From positions 13,497,001 through 13,561,000 of the forward strand of contig NC_135149.1 of the NCBI RefSeq assembly GCF_050948215.1: a stretch of DNA of 64,000 bases. The letters are read 5' to 3'. The DNA is from Halictus rubicundus. Lineage: Eukaryota; Arthropoda; Insecta; Hymenoptera; Halictidae. The notes below the pieces were generated by a model, which had not been told where the DNA came from, did not search any database, and saw only the letters and a list, made by a program, of their open reading frames with translations. The position numbers and the translations under genes were made by a program. Of the stretch, positions 36,697 to 47,688 are shown in pieces (position 1 is the stretch's first letter; each line of letters opens with the position of its first letter).

Positions 36697-38512
36697 ATAA
36701 ATACATAAAATCTGCAGTCTAGTCGCAAGTAACAAGCTAACCAGCAAGGCGATGTGCAAAATTTGTGTTCCAAGTTCCAAGTTCTCTATAATAACAAACC
36801 ATTCGAGCAATATTTTCCGAAGAAAGGTTTACACATTCATCGCTTCACTGTCCGAACATTTCTCGAAGGTTCTGTACATTATTTCCGGGTGTCACCAGTC
36901 CCTTTCTTTTTTTTTTTCGCGCGAGCGACCAGATGTCCATCGTGGTGTTTCATCCCCTCGCCAGAACATCGCATGGACGCCTAAAGACGTAAGAATTTGG
37001 AAGCCCATATATCGCGATGGCAACTGGCAGGCTGCGTTCCCTGGTGGCACGCCTTAGCGGGCCCTAAGGGTCTCTTCCCTCTTCTTTTCCCAATTTCCTC
37101 GCTCCGTCCGGTACACTTGGGAGATGCCGGGGGCAATGAAAGTGCGCCACCTTTCTGTCCGTCTTAAAAGTTCGGCCAGCCTGCCAGGAAAAGACGAGTT
37201 TATGGCCACGACCATGCTACGATCCGCACGGGAGCAGCCCAACGACTCCGACAGCAGCCTCCCTTCTGTTTGTCTTTCCCGTTGCCGCTCTTAAAGTAGT
37301 TCCCTTCTTCCGGGCAACACCGTGAATTATTAGAAGAGGAACGGCCATTGGTTACCTCCGAAATAAAACATTCGATTAGCTGTTCCTTTCCATGGAATTT
37401 ATAATTCGCCCCAGCCATAGCGCGACAAGAATAACTCTGGAATTCGGCGAAAATCAAAGTGTGCCAATTGGAATTGGATTTGTCCCCGCACACAACCGTT
37501 TGTTCTTACCAGTGACACAATGACTACACTATACAATGAATATTATACGACGGACTCATGCGTAACACTAGAAGGAGCACTAAAAGTGAGCATTTAACAT
37601 TACTTTATAAAAGTAACAAAAATGTGTCTATCCAAATTTTTAGCCATCTTTCAAATGATACATACCGATGAAAGTAAATTTGTTGACTAATTCCCCATGG
37701 ATGAATTTTTGCAATCTCAATAATCGTGAATTAAAAATATTAGAACTCGTCCTAAATCATTTTCTCGTAGAAAAATCGTAAACATCCGCGAAGAAAACAA
37801 ATTTTATTTCTCATTGCAGTTATCGCTTCGGATATTTCAGTTTGTGTAATTAATATTGGAGAAATGGCAGTATATAATCTGATATCGGAAAAGACAACAT
37901 TTATTTTAAAAGCGTATATTATTCCACCAATATTACCCAAGAGACGTTCGCAACACGGACGCACGACATCGCCAAGAAAATTTTTATCTCGCGATCGATG
38001 AAGGAGGAATCCATAGTGCGAGCAATAAAACGAATTTTTTATCTTCTCCTTCGATACCCGTGCTCTCGTAAATTGTTCTCCGGGGCGATATGAAAGCAAT
38101 TTGACAACTCGTAAACTACGCTAAACATTAAACCAGTTCAGTGATGAGTTCGCGATTGTTAAATATATAACGTAACTCGCAAAAGTGGTCGCACACGTAT
38201 AACGAGAACGGGTGTCGAATCTCTTGCATATTCAACATCGATGGGATCGATTCATTCACGTGTGCTATTGTAAATCAGAACTACGATCCCTGTTCAAACG
38301 TTTTGCACTCGAAGTTCAGTTCGGCCCCGGTTCTGGAGAAGTCTGTGGTTCTACGATTCCAGAAATTCGCTTCGCCAATGACCGATAGAAAGCTTTCGAG
38401 AAAATAGGCAAATCCTCAAGCGCGCGTCTTTTAATATTTTTCTGGATTTATTAATTTCATATGAAACACGAACTGGAAAGAAAGAAATTTAATTATTCTT
38501 GTCTTGAAAATA
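36697..38512. other. non-coding stretch
   Basis: No gene is recognised. The 36890-37500 part is GC-richer, with overlapping chance frames. Confidence 0.4.
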
Positions 38513-38660
38513 TACAGTAGATCCGACAATTAATTCATCATCAAACTTCCGGTTTTCGAGAAATTTTTAATCTTTGAACTGCGATAATTATCACAGTTCA
38601 AACACCGACGATTTCTCGATAACGGGAAGTTCATTATTCTGAAGCTCATAATTCGAAGCA
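38513..38660. mobile_element. fold-back family E, copy 1
   Basis: It starts TACAGTAGATCCGACAATTA. The two arms mirror each other (AACTTCCGGTTTTCGAG versus CTCGATAACGGGAAGTT) around a near-perfect 30-bp palindrome at 38573-38602. The right terminus is degraded. A second partial copy with the same start lies 1.9 kb away at 40410. Confidence 0.6.
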
Positions 38661-38817
38661 AGGAGCTTACAATGAAAAAATTAATCAATATTCCCTTAAA
38701 TTAAAATTCGTAAACGTTTATTAAAATCAAAATTAATTATCAAAATAACTGCGTTCGAGAAGACTTTTGAAATTTTGTTATAAAGATTAGGTAAGTAAGA
38801 TTTAGTAATAACTTGAT

Positions 38818-39114
38818 TTAGTAATATACGCGCTGAATCTGACGTACACTGATACGAGGATTATGATGTACCATTGCAACAACATTAACTTCATTATCTT
38901 CATCACTACATACAGGCTTTTCACGATTCATCTTACGATCAGCGAGACTTCCAGTTTCTTTTAATTTTTTACACAATCTTTCAAAAATCTTGTGTGGAAG
39001 GCATATACGGTTTGGATATCTTTCACCGTACAAATTTCGAGCCACAATTGCGTTTCTCTTACTTTCTCCATAAATTAAAAGCATCTCTAATTGTTCTTCG
39101 AATGAAAATTCCAT
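38818..39114 (-). pseudogene. 5' fragment of a DUF4817 helix-turn-helix transposon protein
   Basis: The minus-strand frame from the ATG at 39114 (the open frame extends to 39156, but only from GTG) gives about 98 residues. Residues 2-55 fit the insect DUF4817-type helix-turn-helix domain: an FSFEEQLEMLLIYGE start, R-N-A at the turn, LYGERYPNR, and the KLKETGSL end. A basic linker and then NEVNVVAMVHHNPRISVRQI match the second helical segment usual before a DDE_3-type transposase domain. The frame then stops, and no catalytic domain follows in any phase. This is a truncated transposon gene, not a host gene. Family assignment is from motif recall. Confidence 0.6.
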
Positions 39115-39489
39115 ATTGACTATCTTATGTTCACTAACTGAGAAACTGACTGACACTGGGAGACGTCAAAAGCCTAGCAATATTTACGTTTGACGTAATG
39201 AGCATATCCTTGAATACGTAACTTTTAGGACAAATACACTTTAGTACTTTTATACTCAGAATTCGCCAATCTATCGAAATCGAGCATAACAAATTGGACA
39301 TTCCATTTAAAAAAAAATAAAGATGACCTCTATATCTTCTCTACGCCTCCACTTGCAAAAATGTAATTTATACCATATTATGTACAAGGATTTCTTAAAC
39401 CCTGGAACTTCTGTAAGTAACATTTTCTCGCATTGTTTGAAATAACCAAGATATTCATGTGGGCAGAGTTCGTGGGACACACTATATAA
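38818..39489 (-). mobile_element. 5' part of a DUF4817-coding transposable element
   Basis: Upstream of the coding fragment (plus coordinates 39115-39489) is about 370 bp that looks like the element's 5' region. Read on the minus strand it starts near TATAGTGTGTCCCACGAAC and contains TGGAGGCGTAGAGAAGATA. The GTGTCCCAC start resembles the end at 13409. The 3' part of the element is missing. The outer boundary at 39489 is inferred from the terminal motif only. Confidence 0.5.
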
Positions 39490-40409
39490 CCAAAAATGAA
39501 ACATCTGATCCAAAATGTATACACGAAATTGCATCTTTACACAGAAAAGTCCAGAAAGCAACTTTCGCTTGTAATAAACATTTCTTCTTCGTTGCTTTCA
39601 AAAATTTGAAATTGCACACTTCGAGGGTGGGAAAGTTTCGAAGATAGACAATCTTGTGCTCGAAAAATTGGTATAAGCGTTAGTAATTGTAACAGCAATA
39701 AAAACAAAAAAAGAGAGATTGTTTCTAATTAATGAACTGAATGAAAAAGCGAAGAGTTCGCAAACCAGAATATTGTGCAATTAGCAAGTCATAAGAGTCA
39801 GAAAGGATGCAATTGATTGCCGGCAGAACGGTGATAGAACTGTGTGTAACACAGCGCGAGGTATGTGCAGCGTAGAATTCCACTTCACGAATCTCATTCA
39901 ACTGTTGATATATCTGAAACAAGCGTGAATACATTCATTCCGCATTTGTAATGAATGCATCTGACAATCAATGGGCAGCTCCGCACACAGCTATCGCGCA
40001 TGTTAAAACGTAATTTCAACGATACATGGCTTCACCTTCAATGGCGCGAACGTTGAAAGGGGTGAAATCGATGAAAGAGGAAAATGGCACTTGAGCGGAA
40101 TAAGGGAACCAAAGGAACAGGTAAATAGACGCGAAAGGAGCGCTTCGTTCGGCAGAGATTCGCTTGATTCAATAACCTTAAGTTTTGTTGCTCATTTATT
40201 CACCCGTAGCACGCCGTTTGTCTCTTTGATCCTCTGGGCGGGATCTCCTTTTTCGTGTGCACTCGCGACACTTACCTTTTTCACTGACGAGCAGATACTG
40301 TTTGATTCATTAGGCCTACTTCGTTCTGTGCATGGGAATGCACATTCGAGAGCGAACGTATGCTCTTCACAGAGACTATTATCTATTGCGACGAAACGTA
40401 CTGAAAAGA
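39490..40409. other. non-coding stretch
   Basis: No gene is recognised. A 116-codon plus-strand frame at 40091-40441 runs into family E copy 2 and has no recognisable domain. Confidence 0.4.
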
Positions 40410-40490
40410 TACAGTGGATCCAAAAATTATTTCAAAACTGAATTTCCCATTATCAAGAATTTGTTGATATTTGAACTGTGATAATTTCGT
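40410..40490. mobile_element. fold-back family E, copy 2 (left part)
   Basis: TACAGTGGATCCAAAAATTA and the following AATTTCCCATTATCAAGAA and TTTGAACTGTGATAAT blocks match copy 1 in order. The right arm is absent. Confidence 0.5.
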
Positions 40491-43054
40491 ATCAAAAGGT
40501 AGTACATAGCTGGACACTTTAAATCTTGAGGCCTGTACTTTTGCCAGCCAAAATACAGTACAATGTAAACTGTAGTGAATATAAAATTGTTTCATTGTAA
40601 GTTTGCTTTTCAGTTGTATCATCGTTAATATATAACTAGGAATTTTAATCATTTTAAAAAATGATCATGTGGAATTTTAAACAACAGAAAGATTAAGAAG
40701 CATAAAAATATCGACATATTATTTTCAATTTATCGAAACATCCCTACACTGCTAGATGTCAAGATATACAGCAAACAATTTTTAAAAAAGAGCGGTGATC
40801 TCAAAATATTCGAAGACACCACAATTATATAGCTTTTATTATATCCAGATTATGGTCCTGTTCGCACCGTACAACATTAAAATATTTGTTAATATCTGTA
40901 AAAATAACGAAGACATTCGAGGCGATCAGAACTATTGCTTCACGCTTTGGGTTTGTTATGTGTCCTTTTTAAATACGAATTAAATTTAAGTGAAAAGATA
41001 ATGGAATTACGTTTCGTTATTAAAGGCTGATAGAATTTCAATGTATTTTCAGGGGAGAAAAGACTTTTACGGGAACTCGGATTCGAAATTGCACAAACTA
41101 ACTGATACCCAGACTGTCCAATAAAATAGCTCGTTCAAACTTTCACATTTCTAGCTTCGCTGGAGCTGAAAGTAAACCTGATTGCAAAGGGATGTAAATT
41201 CGAATTCCGTCTGAACTATGGTACCTAAAGTATGAAGCCATGTAAATCATTTACCTCGCGCGCAGTCGTAGGCCAATTAGTATGCAAATGCATTTTCATT
41301 ATTAATCTATGACTCAGCGAAGTACCCGGGCTTGCGCCTTGAGTTTTCGCTCCTTTTCCGAATTACGGTTACCACGGTTACCTCCAGCGAACAGTCCGAC
41401 CCTGCCCCGACTCCCAGAAATTCAAAACAGCGCAAAACAAGTCGGCGAAAGCGGGGGGCGAACAGTTGTAATTAAAAGTTTGTAAAGTGAGCCCGACCCG
41501 TTCTTCTGTTACGTGTACTTTCGAAATACTTTGTCGATCGACGGGAACCGGTAATTATAAGATAACTTGCAAAAAAATCCATTGACCCGAACATTTTGCT
41601 ACGCGAGAGGAGACGATGTTGTCATTCTCGTTGATCTCTGCAAAAACGTGGCAACTTTCTGCAAAGCTGCTCAGTTATTATTCAATTTCACATAAAACTT
41701 GAATCAATAAGAAGTTAAATTTATGTACACTGTGTATCTCAGAAAATTTATGTGAAATCCACCATGCGATTTAATAATTGCATACGACCATTATCGAAGT
41801 GAAATATTCGAATTTATACAATTGACGTAGATCATTTTTTAAACTTCTAAAATGTTGCAGACCACGAAAGGCAAGCATTTTCGAGACCGCGTCGCAGCAA
41901 TTATAAAGGAAAATAATGTATTTTAATATTGTCGGCTATTATGTCTATATTTATGTTCCCTCTTGCGTGCATCGTGGAGAGAATTAGACACATAAAGTAG
42001 ATATGAAACAGAGAGAAGATTCAGTGCCAGGAAATGGTGGGGATAACTCCGCGAATATTACACGCTGGAAAAAATGTGTCTAGTAGGTGGCTGCTATGAC
42101 GACCTTATCCACTGAGCAGTGACGCGCACATCGCGTGCGATTCAAATCGTAATTTTTCATCATCGATTTGTTGTAAGTACACCCCTGGAAAGAAGTGTTC
42201 GATCATGCGACAACATTAAAAGAACTAAATAATACACTGCAATACAATTTTAATTCCGCTTACAAAAGCAACATTAAGGTAAAAATCAGTAGTAATTAGA
42301 CTCCTATCGACGTCACAACAATAGCGAACATCACGCTCGAACACTGGCCCATTCCGCTGTCTTTGACACAGCGAGCTTATCGTAAGCGTAGCCTGTCGAG
42401 CAAACGGACAAGTTCACAGGTTGCCCCGCGATAAATTCACTATAATACGAAACTATATTTGTGGAATATTTCCTCGGGCGGAACTTTTACATGACAGGCG
42501 CGAGGGCACATAAATATGTAGCAGTGGTAAAGAAGTGTCCCCGCGGCTCTAATGTAATTCCTCCCTGGTCACTGTCGGAAAGTTAAAAACTTGGTATCAC
42601 CGAAGGTTTTCAGCTCGAGGAAAGAAACTGCGCCGTATATAGAACCGATGAGAGCGTGCGTGGAAACCGGCGAGAAAACATTTTTCATCGTTGCGACGAC
42701 GCGGCGTAGTTATACGTATCCACTATGGACGTGTCGAAATCTCGCGCCGACGCGTTACTTATCGTTAGGAGGCTCGAAAACCTGTAAGGATTTGCCAATT
42801 CCACCGATCTTATTTTTCTCTGCTCTGCTACGAAGAACGTGGTGTCTCTCGCCGTCGATAAAGCCAGCGGCCGAGGACGTGCATTTTCGGATCAGAGCTA
42901 CGTCCGTTGCTGCCATTGTTTCTAGAGCTCTCCAAACCCTTCAGCCCATTTTCCCTCGAAAGGGACTTCCTTCTGGTATTTTGTGTGAATTTGCTGGCAC
43001 CGTGTCTCGAACAACTGTTCTTCCGGCACGTAGAACTTCAGACGAATTGCTGAC
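40491..43054. other. non-coding stretch
   Basis: No gene is recognised. 41200-41470 and 42320-43050 are GC-richer. The longest open frame of the window, 159 codons at 42591-43070 on the plus strand, starts at TTG, runs into family B copy 1 and has no recognisable domain. Confidence 0.4.
41282..41318 (+). promoter_or_regulatory. octamer plus AP-1-like site (speculative)
   Basis: ATGCAAAT (POU octamer) at 41282-41289 and TGACTCAGC (AP-1/Maf-like) at 41310-41318 lie 20 bases apart around a TCATTATTAATC homeodomain-type AT core. Such motifs occur by chance, and nothing else supports an enhancer. Confidence 0.2.
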
Positions 43055-43318
43055 TACAGTAAAATCTTGATCTAAGCCGAACGGAGCTACACGATCTTAG
43101 TTCGTCTATCCCCTCTACTGGGGGGGGGGGGGGGGGGGGAGTCGAGAAGCTCGAGCTGCCTCGGTCGTCGAGTAGTGTAAACACATGAGTAGTGTTTACA
43201 CGCGCTGTCGTTTTCTACGTTAGGCGTGGTCGACGCGGTCACAAGAAAATAGTAGTCCTACACGATCCATGTCACAGCATGGACAGGAGGATTGGGCTTA
43301 AATCAAGACTTTACTGTA
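43055..43318. mobile_element. MITE family B, copy 1
   Basis: The left end TACAGTAAAATCTTGATC and right end GATTGGGCTTAAATCAAGAC...TTTACTGTA are inverted repeats of about 26 bp, with TA at both ends. Subterminal blocks (GGAGCTACACGATCTTAG; CACAGCATGGAC) are shared with copy 2. It contains a 20-G run at 43120-43139 and a perfect 10-bp hairpin of GTGTAAACAC at 43175-43201. There is no coding capacity. Confidence 0.82.
43120..43139. repeat. poly-G run (20 G)
   Basis: Twenty consecutive G inside family B copy 1. The same position in copy 2 has only five. It has strong G-quadruplex potential and is unstable by nature, so the exact length is uncertain in an assembly. Confidence 0.92.
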
Positions 43319-46300
43319 TTTAGTTGAAACAGGCACGCAAATGTACTGTGGGGGACGCGAAAATGTTGGAACCATTTGCTGACATGAACCCCTTGACGCA
43401 CAAATACGTCTTTATGTGTTTCTTTATGGCGTTGTACACATTGAAATGTTGTTTAATATTAACAGGAAATACTACCAGTAACATGACTGCTATCACCTTA
43501 GGAATTAGCTTTGAAAATTAAGTTTGCACAAATTGGCCAGTTGAGTAATAAGTGACATAAATCTTATAGCATAATAAACAGCAAATAACTTCACTCGCAT
43601 TAAATTTCATTTACTTTGCACGTTAAGGGGTTGGAACTATTAATTTTTTAATACACTCGCATAAGTTGCAAGTGGTTCCGAAGCAACTTCCCTCGCAGAA
43701 AGTGTCACAGCGACGTCTTAAGCAATCTGCTTGCTGCAAGCACAAAATAATTACACTACAAAGGCTTTCATCGATGATTTATACTTCACAGAGTTATATA
43801 AGACGACGTAGTCCCGGGAAGCGTCGTGATCATCCGTTCCGAAGAGTTATGTACTGTCATCCAGCATTTTTCCGTTCATTCTCATCGGGACCGGGTCTCC
43901 CGACTCCTTTCCCTTCGCTTTTGTTCTCCGTCGAGTGTACGTCTGCGAGTGGTGAAACGTAAAGCGCATTAATCTCGCGCGGGACTTCGCTCGGTTATTT
44001 TTCGAAGTTCGTCTCCCGCGACGCTGTAAACTTCTAGGCGAACTTCATTTCCGGCCGCGGTTCAGACGCCGGAAAGATTTCGACGGCCGGCCATAAAGCT
44101 AACACCGCGCCGGTGTGACGTCGAAATTTTCTTCTGACGGTGAGAGAAGGTCAGAGCGAGAAAAAAAATGTTCTTGCATATCAGAGAATCCGGGGGTGAC
44201 GTCTGTGGAGGATTACAAAAATTTTTATCGGTCGCTGACGAGTTGCGTTCCGCGGGGCTGGCCTCTCCGACGATCATAAAACGTAACGACATGGCCGGTC
44301 ATTCTCGTTTCATGACTTTGTCCGGATTTTCCTGTCCGGGACAGTAAGGAAAAACGGCGGAAACTCGGTCGGAGAGTTACTCGATGCTTTGCATGATTCA
44401 TAAAAGCGTCTTGTCGGCTGTGCAACCGATCGCGGTGCACAGGGTGACGCGCGTAACGCGTGTGCGACTGCATGTTCGAAATTGGTCGTTTCAACGCCAA
44501 TAGTCTCCCACGAATAAGTGATTATTGTTAGTCGTATTAAGCAAAAGAAACCTAAGAGGTCTAAGAAGAAGAAGAAGGAAGAATTATGAAATTTTATGAA
44601 ATGGACATGCGGTGCCGAAATCAACGTGGACGCATTATTTATTTGTGTCTCCGTTTAGCTCAAATAAGTCTGTTTATGCCTGAAAGAAATTAATGTTTTG
44701 GTATTTGTTGGATTCAGTGAGACACCCTATAGAACGAAACTCGCATCAATGGCTTTTGAATTGCTGATCGCACGGCGGTATAAACGCCCAAACGGATCCT
44801 ACGTGGACCGATGTCTGATCAGCCAACATTTCATTTCCGGCTTCAATATTTTAGTATTTACTCGACCATTCTACATATATTTTGCATCTCCTGCTATAAA
44901 ATTGAATTCATAACATTCTATTAGAAATTCAAAATTCAATTCCAAAGACGTAAATGTGTTGAATGTGTTGACCTCAAAATCTTTCTCTATACCATAGAAT
45001 TGTGTATAATCTTCTACGTAGAATAGTATATAGAAGATGATTGCGAATGTTTCTTTGTATTTGATCTTCCAAAAATATGAAACAAAATTCGCATTGCTGA
45101 CAGGAAGATCCAACAATTGCAGAAATTCAATCTCATTACGAGCTGTGAGACCTGAAAGCAGTAATTATAGTGATTAACTCTACAGTTTCAGCTTCATTAC
45201 CAAAATTCTTTAGTTTCGGTGGATTTCTCAAACTGGTGATTAGGTGGTTCTTTACAGGGTCGCACGGACCCACTGGTAGTACGAGGTTTAAAAAAAAATC
45301 TATGTGGTCTACTAATGAAACGAGAAGCACCAAGATGCGCTAAGGTTGGCGACGGGGGCGATTGCAGCAGCTGTCGGACCAAGCCGAGATAGAGCCACAC
45401 TCACACCGAACCACCGTGAAAATCTCAATATCGTCAGGTCGTTGGAGGCGGCGCATAACTCGCCGCCGAAATTCCGCAGATTCCTGGAGCGAGCTCGTGA
45501 GCGAAAAAGGACAACAGGACGTTCATTTCCGTTAAAAGGCTTGCTCCCCGAGCCGCGTTCTTAATGGGTCACTCGATCCTTCCGCTGAAACAAGAGCCGC
45601 TGGTAAGAACAGCTTTGCGAACCAGTCTGCAATAAAGTGTTTCGCCTACATTTCAAGACGCTCCCCTCTCCCCCACGTGTATTCACCCCACCCCCCTGCG
45701 CACACGCCGTTGGCTTTCATCGTTCCGACTCTTCGCGCATTCTAGCGCATTCGACCGGCCGCTTCGCCCCCCCCCCCTCCCGAGTTCCTCACTTTCTGAA
45801 TTTCAATATATTCGAGCCGCCTGTTAATTAACGTCTTCTCGGTATAACAAATATTTGCCGACTCTTCGCGTACTGATGCGCGACGCGAATCCGAATTGTC
45901 GCACTTTGAAATTGTAATCTGACACGGTTCGAGGATTCCGAGGCGAGGGCCCACTAATTTCGAGAGTTCCATGAGGTTGCCGATCTTCTAGCATTCTTCC
46001 CGTACCCTTCGCAACATTTTGATCGTTATTAGGGATTATTGGAGTTTCTGCGAGATCTGTTCCTCCCGGTGGCCGAACGAAACTATGAATTTTTCTAAAA
46101 AGAAGTTATTCGTCAGATCAGCATTTTATATTGACACTTGAACTCTTGGATGGTTTTTTTAAAATTATAAAACTGATGTTGCTTCTTCGTCGTTTTATTT
46201 ATAAATTTTATCGGAACGTATTTTTGAAGCTATTTCTTGCAGAAATGCCTCTACAGCTCGAAATTCTTCTAAATTGAGATTCCTTTTCCTTTATCAATAC

Positions 46301-47099
46301 TTTTTCTCTGTCCAATGTCCTCGAGGGATGGCGAAATTGCAGCAATTCGTTTCCTGCGTTTTTCACTTCACTAAAGTACACCCAATGGTGTAATGAGGAC
46401 TCGATTAATTTCATTCAGCAGGAATTAGTTAATTTATCAGTTGCAATAAGCAATGTTCGGCATGCTACTTCGGACAGCTGAAAATTGGAAATTGTTTGTT
46501 GCGTGTACAAAACCGAGACATTTGATCCCTAGGGCAATTTCAACTGAGTGCACGATCTCTTCTTAATTTGCGGGAAAGTATAATATTTGTATTGGAGCTG
46601 ACGCATATTCAAAGAAACTGTTTCAACACTTCGCCGCGTTAATTAAATGTTCTCATACTTTCATTACATTATTTCATATTTGGTGAAAATACAAAAGGAC
46701 ATGTTTTATTAATATTTTTTAAAATCCATTAACTTTATCGTGTTAACTCTACCATGTTTGCCCGATATATATTATTTTTCGATTTTTAATAAACGCCTGA
46801 ACAATTTTTCAAACAATCACGATTTTCATCGAATATTTTCTCTCAACGATGACTGTTCATATTTACCGAGTGAAATTAATATATTTTCCACTACGCATGA
46901 AAAAAGGAAACAAAGATGGTTTTCATTTACAAATTTCAAACTTTTAAAAATTCAAACGTTCATGTTACATGGACGATCACTATACTACGGAACTTTATGC
47001 AAAATGAAAACTGTCACCCGTAATTACAATAAACTGGAGTAAAACAAAAATTGATTTCCCGTCTGAATATACGTATCGTATGAATATATTAGAAAATTT
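43319..47099. other. non-coding stretch, GC-rich in parts
   Basis: No gene is recognised. 43800-44500 and 45340-45980 are CpG-rich, with chance frames in several phases. A 12-C run lies at 45767-45778. From 46080 on the sequence is AT-rich. Confidence 0.4.
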
Positions 47100-47113
47100 A
47101 AGAGACGCTTTTA
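47100..47113. repeat. target-site duplication, left copy
   Basis: AAGAGACGCTTTTA, identical to 47675-47688. The pair brackets the LINE fragment and is best read as the duplication made on insertion. Confidence 0.85.
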
Positions 47114-47674
47114 CTGGTTACTGGTTTATTCTTCTCTTTATATATATTACATAAAAATGGCGTTGAAGAGCCTGAGCTCTATCTGCCCAATACAAAACAG
47201 TCCTTATATGGTAGTGTTAATCTAATTACTTACATATTATAGATGTAAATATATGTGTAATATATTCATTTCGCCTTATTTTACCTATTATATAATCAAT
47301 ATTCAACACTAATAAACTGCATATTTACATAAACACATATAAAATATGTAGAGATATAACAAATGTTCTGAACTAAGATTTAATATAATACTTGTACTCT
47401 ATTTTTCATCTCCCTTCACTAGAGGTATGTTTAGATTGATCTACCTATTTGTATTAAAAATATTGCTGTTGCCCTCAAAATGGAATCGTCTTTCTTTTTT
47501 AATATACTGAAAACTTCCTCTTCTAGCTCTATATCCTTTTTAGCAAAGGTTCTCATTAACTTTCGTCTTTTCCCTGCGTATATAGGACAACTCAATATCA
47601 TATGATCTATATCTTCACTATCGTGCCCATATTCACATATTGTATAATTTATATAATTTTTCCTAGCTAGGGAA
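47114..47674 (-). mobile_element. 5'-truncated non-LTR retrotransposon (R1/I/Jockey-like)
   Basis: The insertion carries only the 3' end of a LINE in minus orientation: the last 80 or so codons of ORF2 (47431-47674) and about 317 bp of 3' untranslated sequence. Perfect 14-bp repeats at both sides mark target-primed insertion. The 3' end is not poly(A) but a short tandem, CCAGTAA twice, before the duplication. Short non-A tandem tails are known in R1/I-type elements. The clade call is inferred. 5' truncation is usual for such insertions. Confidence 0.85.
47431..47674 (-). pseudogene. C-terminal end of LINE ORF2 protein
   Basis: Reading starts inside the protein at SLARKNYINYTI and ends with IGRSI and a TAA stop. 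It includes the C-terminal zinc-knuckle-like segment CEYGHDSEDIDHMILSCPIY. In this family the usual spacing is C-x2-C-x7-H-x4-C. Here the second cysteine position is glycine, while the other spacings hold. The frame is intact to its stop with no internal lesion, so the insertion is fairly young or short. The reverse transcriptase and endonuclease parts are absent. Confidence 0.82.
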
Positions 47675-47688
47675 AAGAGACGCTTTTA
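47675..47688. repeat. target-site duplication, right copy
   Basis: AAGAGACGCTTTTA, identical to 47100-47113. It introduces an in-frame stop just upstream of the LINE reading frame, as expected for host DNA at a truncated insertion. Confidence 0.85.

Noticed and set aside
42591..43070. Longest open frame (159 codons, plus strand)
   Set aside because: It starts at TTG, lies in GC-richer DNA where stops are rare, ends inside a MITE and shows no domain.
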